From contig JACIVX010000002.1 of the NCBI GenBank assembly GCA_014361295.1, positions 1 to 46,174 of the forward strand: 46,174 nucleotides of DNA, given 5' to 3'. The DNA is from Methanomassiliicoccales archaeon (GTDB lineage: Archaea > Thermoplasmatota > Thermoplasmata > Methanomassiliicoccales > JACIVX01). The translations under genes and the position numbers were made by a program. The notes beneath the pieces were generated by a model. That model saw nothing but the letters and a program-made list of their open reading frames with translations, searched no databases and had not been told where the DNA came from. Of this stretch, positions 40,724 to 46,174 are shown one piece after another. The first letter of the stretch is position 1. Every line of letters begins with the position of its first letter.

Positions 40724-40815
40724 TCTTCCTTTGCTAATTTTCTTTATTTTGTTCTAAAGAATCTATGAAATTCACTTGCATTATCCAAAAATCTTAAATA
40801 ATTTGCTCTTTTACA

Positions 40816-40832
40816 TAACACTCAGAGTGATA
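40816..40832 (+). promoter_or_regulatory. TGM-like Tgr site downstream of the GAPOR TATA box
   Basis: TAACAC-TCAGA-GTGATA matches TATCAC-N5-GTGATA at 11 of 12 defined bases. It lies after the TATA-like CTTAAATAA (about 40793-40801), over the expected transcript start. In this order Tgr represses glycolytic genes until sugar arrives, in keeping with GAPOR being glycolytic. Confidence 0.8.
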
Positions 40833-40846
40833 TGGGAGGGAGGGAT

Positions 40847-44540
<3,694 letters not shown>

Positions 44541-44550
44541 TTGCTCTCCC

Positions 44551-45666
44551 TCATATTATGGCTTTTTCAGTGTCCTTGTCAAATACGTGGATGTTATCTA
44601 GGTCAATAACTATTTTAACCTTACTCCCGACCTCAAGGGGTATGTGGCCTGGGAGCTTTACCTTTATGATTTGGCCGCTTCCTATATTGGCATGGACGAT
44701 CGTGTCTGTTCCCAAAGCCTCAATAAAATCTACTGTTCCCTCTATTGTTGTGCTTCTCTTCACGTGCTCTAGAGATGAGATACCTTCTATAGTCATGTGT
44801 TCAGGTCTTATACCGAAGACAACTGTTTTGTCGATATACCTCTCTAGGAGCTCTTTAAAGTCCCTTGAAAGTGGAATCTCAAACCCTTCTCCCTCTAGGA
44901 TAATGGAGTCATCTTTCTCTTTAACACTCACCTCAAGTAAGTTCATCTCCGGAGCGCCTATGAACGTTGCAACGAATATCGAGTTGGGCTTCAAATAAAC
45001 CTCCGTTGGAGGCCCGACTTGAAGGAGCTTCCCTTTGTTCATTACCGCTATCCTATCTCCCATTGTCATGGCCTCAACTTGATCATGGGTAACGTATATT
45101 GTGGTGACCTTTAACTTCGTTTGGAGCTTCTTGATTTCCGCCCTCATTGCAACTCTGAGCTTAGCATCGAGGTTGGAGAGCGGTTCATCCATAAGCAGAA
45201 CATCCGGCTCGACTACTATTGCCCTTGCAACGGCCACTCTCTGTCTCTGACCACCACTGAGTTGAGCGGGATATCTGTCAAGGAGCTCCTCTATTTGAAG
45301 CAGCTCCGCGGCCCATTTAACCCTTTTATCTATCTCGTCCTTTGGGTACTTTTTAATTTTCAATGGAAACGCTATGTTATCATAAACTGTCATGTGAGGC
45401 CATACAGCATAGCTCTGGAAAACCATTGATATGTTTCTGTCTTTGGGAGGAAGGTAAGTTACATCTCTCTCCCCAAACCATATCTTTCCGCCTGTTGGCG
45501 TTTCTAAGCCTGCTATCATTCTAAGCGTTGTGGTCTTACCACAACCGCTCGGTCCGAGGAGTACAAGGAATTCTCCGTCTTTTATAGTGAGATTTACCCC
45601 ATCAACGGCCTTTACCCTTCCTTTATCAAAATACTTCTTGAGGTTTTCAAGCCTGACTTCCACCAT
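44551..45666 (-). CDS. malK: MalK/UgpC-type sugar ABC transporter ATPase
   Basis: This protein of about 371 aa energises a carbohydrate ABC importer. It has Walker A GPSGCGKTT, Q-loop VFQSYAVWPHM, signature LSGGQRQRVAVARA, Walker B VLLMDEPLSNLD and switch His in YVTHDQ. A C-terminal OB-fold regulatory domain follows (GIRPEHMTIE, VDFIEALGTDTIVHANI). ATG 45666 has GAGGTG upstream. The upstream MalG-type permease gene is interrupted by a TnpB element, so the importer is probably lost unless another permease serves. Confidence 0.94.
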   Translation of the reverse strand: MVEVRLENLKKYFDKGRVKAVDGVNLTIKDGEFLVLLGPSGCGKTTTLRMIAGLETPTGGKIWFGERDVTYLPPKDRNISMVFQSYAVWPHMTVYDNIAFPLKIKKYPKDEIDKRVKWAAELLQIEELLDRYPAQLSGGQRQRVAVARAIVVEPDVLLMDEPLSNLDAKLRVAMRAEIKKLQTKLKVTTIYVTHDQVEAMTMGDRIAVMNKGKLLQVGPPTEVYLKPNSIFVATFIGAPEMNLLEVSVKEKDDSIILEGEGFEIPLSRDFKELLERYIDKTVVFGIRPEHMTIEGISSLEHVKRSTTIEGTVDFIEALGTDTIVHANIGSGQIIKVKLPGHIPLEVGSKVKIVIDLDNIHVFDKDTEKAII

Positions 45667-45676
45667 TTTTAACACC

Positions 45677-45922
45677 TCATTTCAGTGTTATACCCCACAT
45701 TGTTACCAAATACTTCCTAGCAAAGAATATGAACGTTATAGCAGGAAGTATCATGATGAATGCTGCTGCAAACTTGTAGTAATCGGGTGCTGCTCCTCCA
45801 CTCGCTCCGGCCATTATTGACAAAATTTGAGCCGGTAAAGTTCTGTGGGATAGGGTTAAAATTGACGCTACAAAAACTTCGTTCCATGACATGACGAAGG
45901 TAAACATAGCCGCAGCAGCTAA
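45677..45922 (-). pseudogene. 3' part of a MalG-type permease gene, interrupted
   Basis: The last 80 or so codons of a maltose/maltodextrin permease remain: LAAAAMFTFVMSWNEVFVAS, then ILTLSHRTLPAQI and YKFAAAFIMILPAITFIFFA. That is the final part of the permease, after the EAA loop. Homology stops near base 45923, where the end of a TnpB element begins. The preceding permease sequence must lie beyond the element, outside the window. The frame does run on into the element (MKPLKPPCQ) but that part is foreign. Confidence 0.88.
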
Positions 45923-45937
45923 GCCGGCTGACCTCCT

Positions 45938-45957
45938 CCCCGCCCTGAAGGGCGAGG
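45938..45957 (-). ncRNA. Hairpin at the TnpB element end, likely part of its omega RNA
   Basis: CGCCCT (45941-45946) pairs with AGGGCG (45949-45954) around a two-base loop, with further outer pairing. It lies about 12-30 bases after the tnpB stop and close to the element end, where the omega RNA and the transposase-recognised right-end hairpin are expected. Confidence 0.5.
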
Positions 45958-45968
45958 GTTCCAACGAG

Positions 45969-46174
45969 TTAACCCCTCGCCATTGGCAGGGAGGTTTGAG
46001 GGGTTTCATTTAGACCCAAGTTAAAGCGGGTCTTCGACCCCTCGGGGAGGGTCTTCCCCCCGTTACCCCTCCTCTGAGCATAAAGGCCGCCCAGATTCGG
46101 GGTTATCTTTTCCACAGCCTTCTTTAAAATGTTGAAAGCACCAATCAAATCCGCGTTAAAGTCAAGCCCCGTCG
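45969..46174 (-). CDS. TnpB C-terminus, cut by the window edge
   Basis: Sixty-eight codons remain, starting TGLDFNADLIGAFNILKKAV and ending LNETPQTSLPMARG. GLDFNADLIGAFNIL is the end of the RuvC domain, with the last catalytic Asp in the usual D-x-N/L-x-A context. The tail is of the Thermococcales TnpB type (LYAQRRGNGGKTLPEGSKTR). It differs from the TnpB at 37442, so two element lineages are present. The upstream part lies outside the window. Confidence 0.85.
   Translation of the reverse strand, partial: TGLDFNADLIGAFNILKKAVEKITPNLGGLYAQRRGNGGKTLPEGSKTRFNLGLNETPQTSLPMARG

Larger units (their letters stand above)
45923..46174 (-). mobile_element. Right end of a TnpB-type element inserted in the permease gene
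   Basis: Sequence between the permease breakpoint and the window edge holds the 3' end of a tnpB gene plus about 45 bases of element end with a strong hairpin. This is the usual right end of IS200/IS605-type elements in Thermococcales, which insert without target duplication. The rest of the element is outside the window. Confidence 0.8.

Noticed and set aside
45923-46009. Start of the permease-like frame (MKPLKPPCQWRGV) as a genuine N-terminus
   Set aside because: These codons come from the end of the TnpB element, and real permeases have several hundred residues before the conserved part.

Overview
The window reads as chromosomal DNA of a hyperthermophilic euryarchaeon of the order Thermococcales (Thermococcus or Pyrococcus). 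The case rests on a glyceraldehyde-3-phosphate:ferredoxin oxidoreductase, an archaeal bifunctional FBP aldolase/phosphatase, an archaeal-type triosephosphate isomerase, a TrmB-family regulator beside MalK, a CGP-CTERM surface protein, a CopR/CopA pair, archaeal TATA boxes with GGTGA-type ribosome binding sites, and IS6 and TnpB elements typical of the group. No tRNA, rRNA or CRISPR array was seen.

Layout. (1) 1-880: an inverted fragment of one IS6-family transposase abuts a complete IS6-family element. (2) 998-8714, + strand: a six-gene surface-biogenesis cluster with two membrane-tethered winged-helix regulators, a GT2 glycosyltransferase, an archaeosortase, an exported protein ending near VPEFP, and a large YfhO-like membrane protein. 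The two regulators and the YfhO-like protein appear to share one exported domain. (3) 8715-9342: about 630 bases without an intact gene. (4) 9343-21204, - strand: a beta-glucan (laminarin) operon. In transcription order it holds a surface protein with three GH12-like modules, a GH-A lipoprotein, a GH1 beta-glycosidase, a VapBC-like pair embedded by overlapping codons, a GH16 laminarinase, a GH161/GH94-like phosphorylase and an AdhA-type dehydrogenase. The first gene has lost its 5' end and is joined to the first 50 or so codons of a cysteine-synthase-like gene, so the operon may now use a foreign promoter. (5) 21535-27485: methyltransferase, Met/His-rich protein, CcdA-like protein, EamA transporter, GNAT acetyltransferase, and a membrane winged-helix regulator paired with an exported Glu/Lys-rich protein.

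(6) 27684-37242: a metal and metalloid island. It has an ArsR-type repressor with a clear operator, a P-type ATPase cut off at its CPC motif and joined to copR, the divergent copR/copA pair, a thioredoxin-like protein, a SagB-type nitroreductase, Acr3 and ArsC, OsmC, a CDF exporter and a NifX-family protein. (7) 37288-38622: an RHH-like small gene overlapping an apparently intact TnpB, with a foldable omega-RNA-like 3' end. (8) 38675-39498: ferredoxin and NifX-family protein, divergent from a small unknown gene around a perfect palindrome. (9) 39523-45922: central carbon metabolism. FBP aldolase/phosphatase and GAPOR each carry a TGM-like site (TATCAC-N5-GTGATA), placed upstream of the TATA box for the first and downstream for the second, as expected for opposite control by Tgr. 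Triosephosphate isomerase, a TrmB-family regulator and MalK follow. (10) 45923-46174: a second TnpB element interrupts a MalG-type permease gene.

Two themes stand out. Breakpoints that truncate genes recur (about 100, 21204, 29127-29141 and 45923), so this is a much rearranged chromosome. Membrane-anchored winged-helix proteins encoded beside exported or surface proteins recur as well (998, 3666 and 25197).
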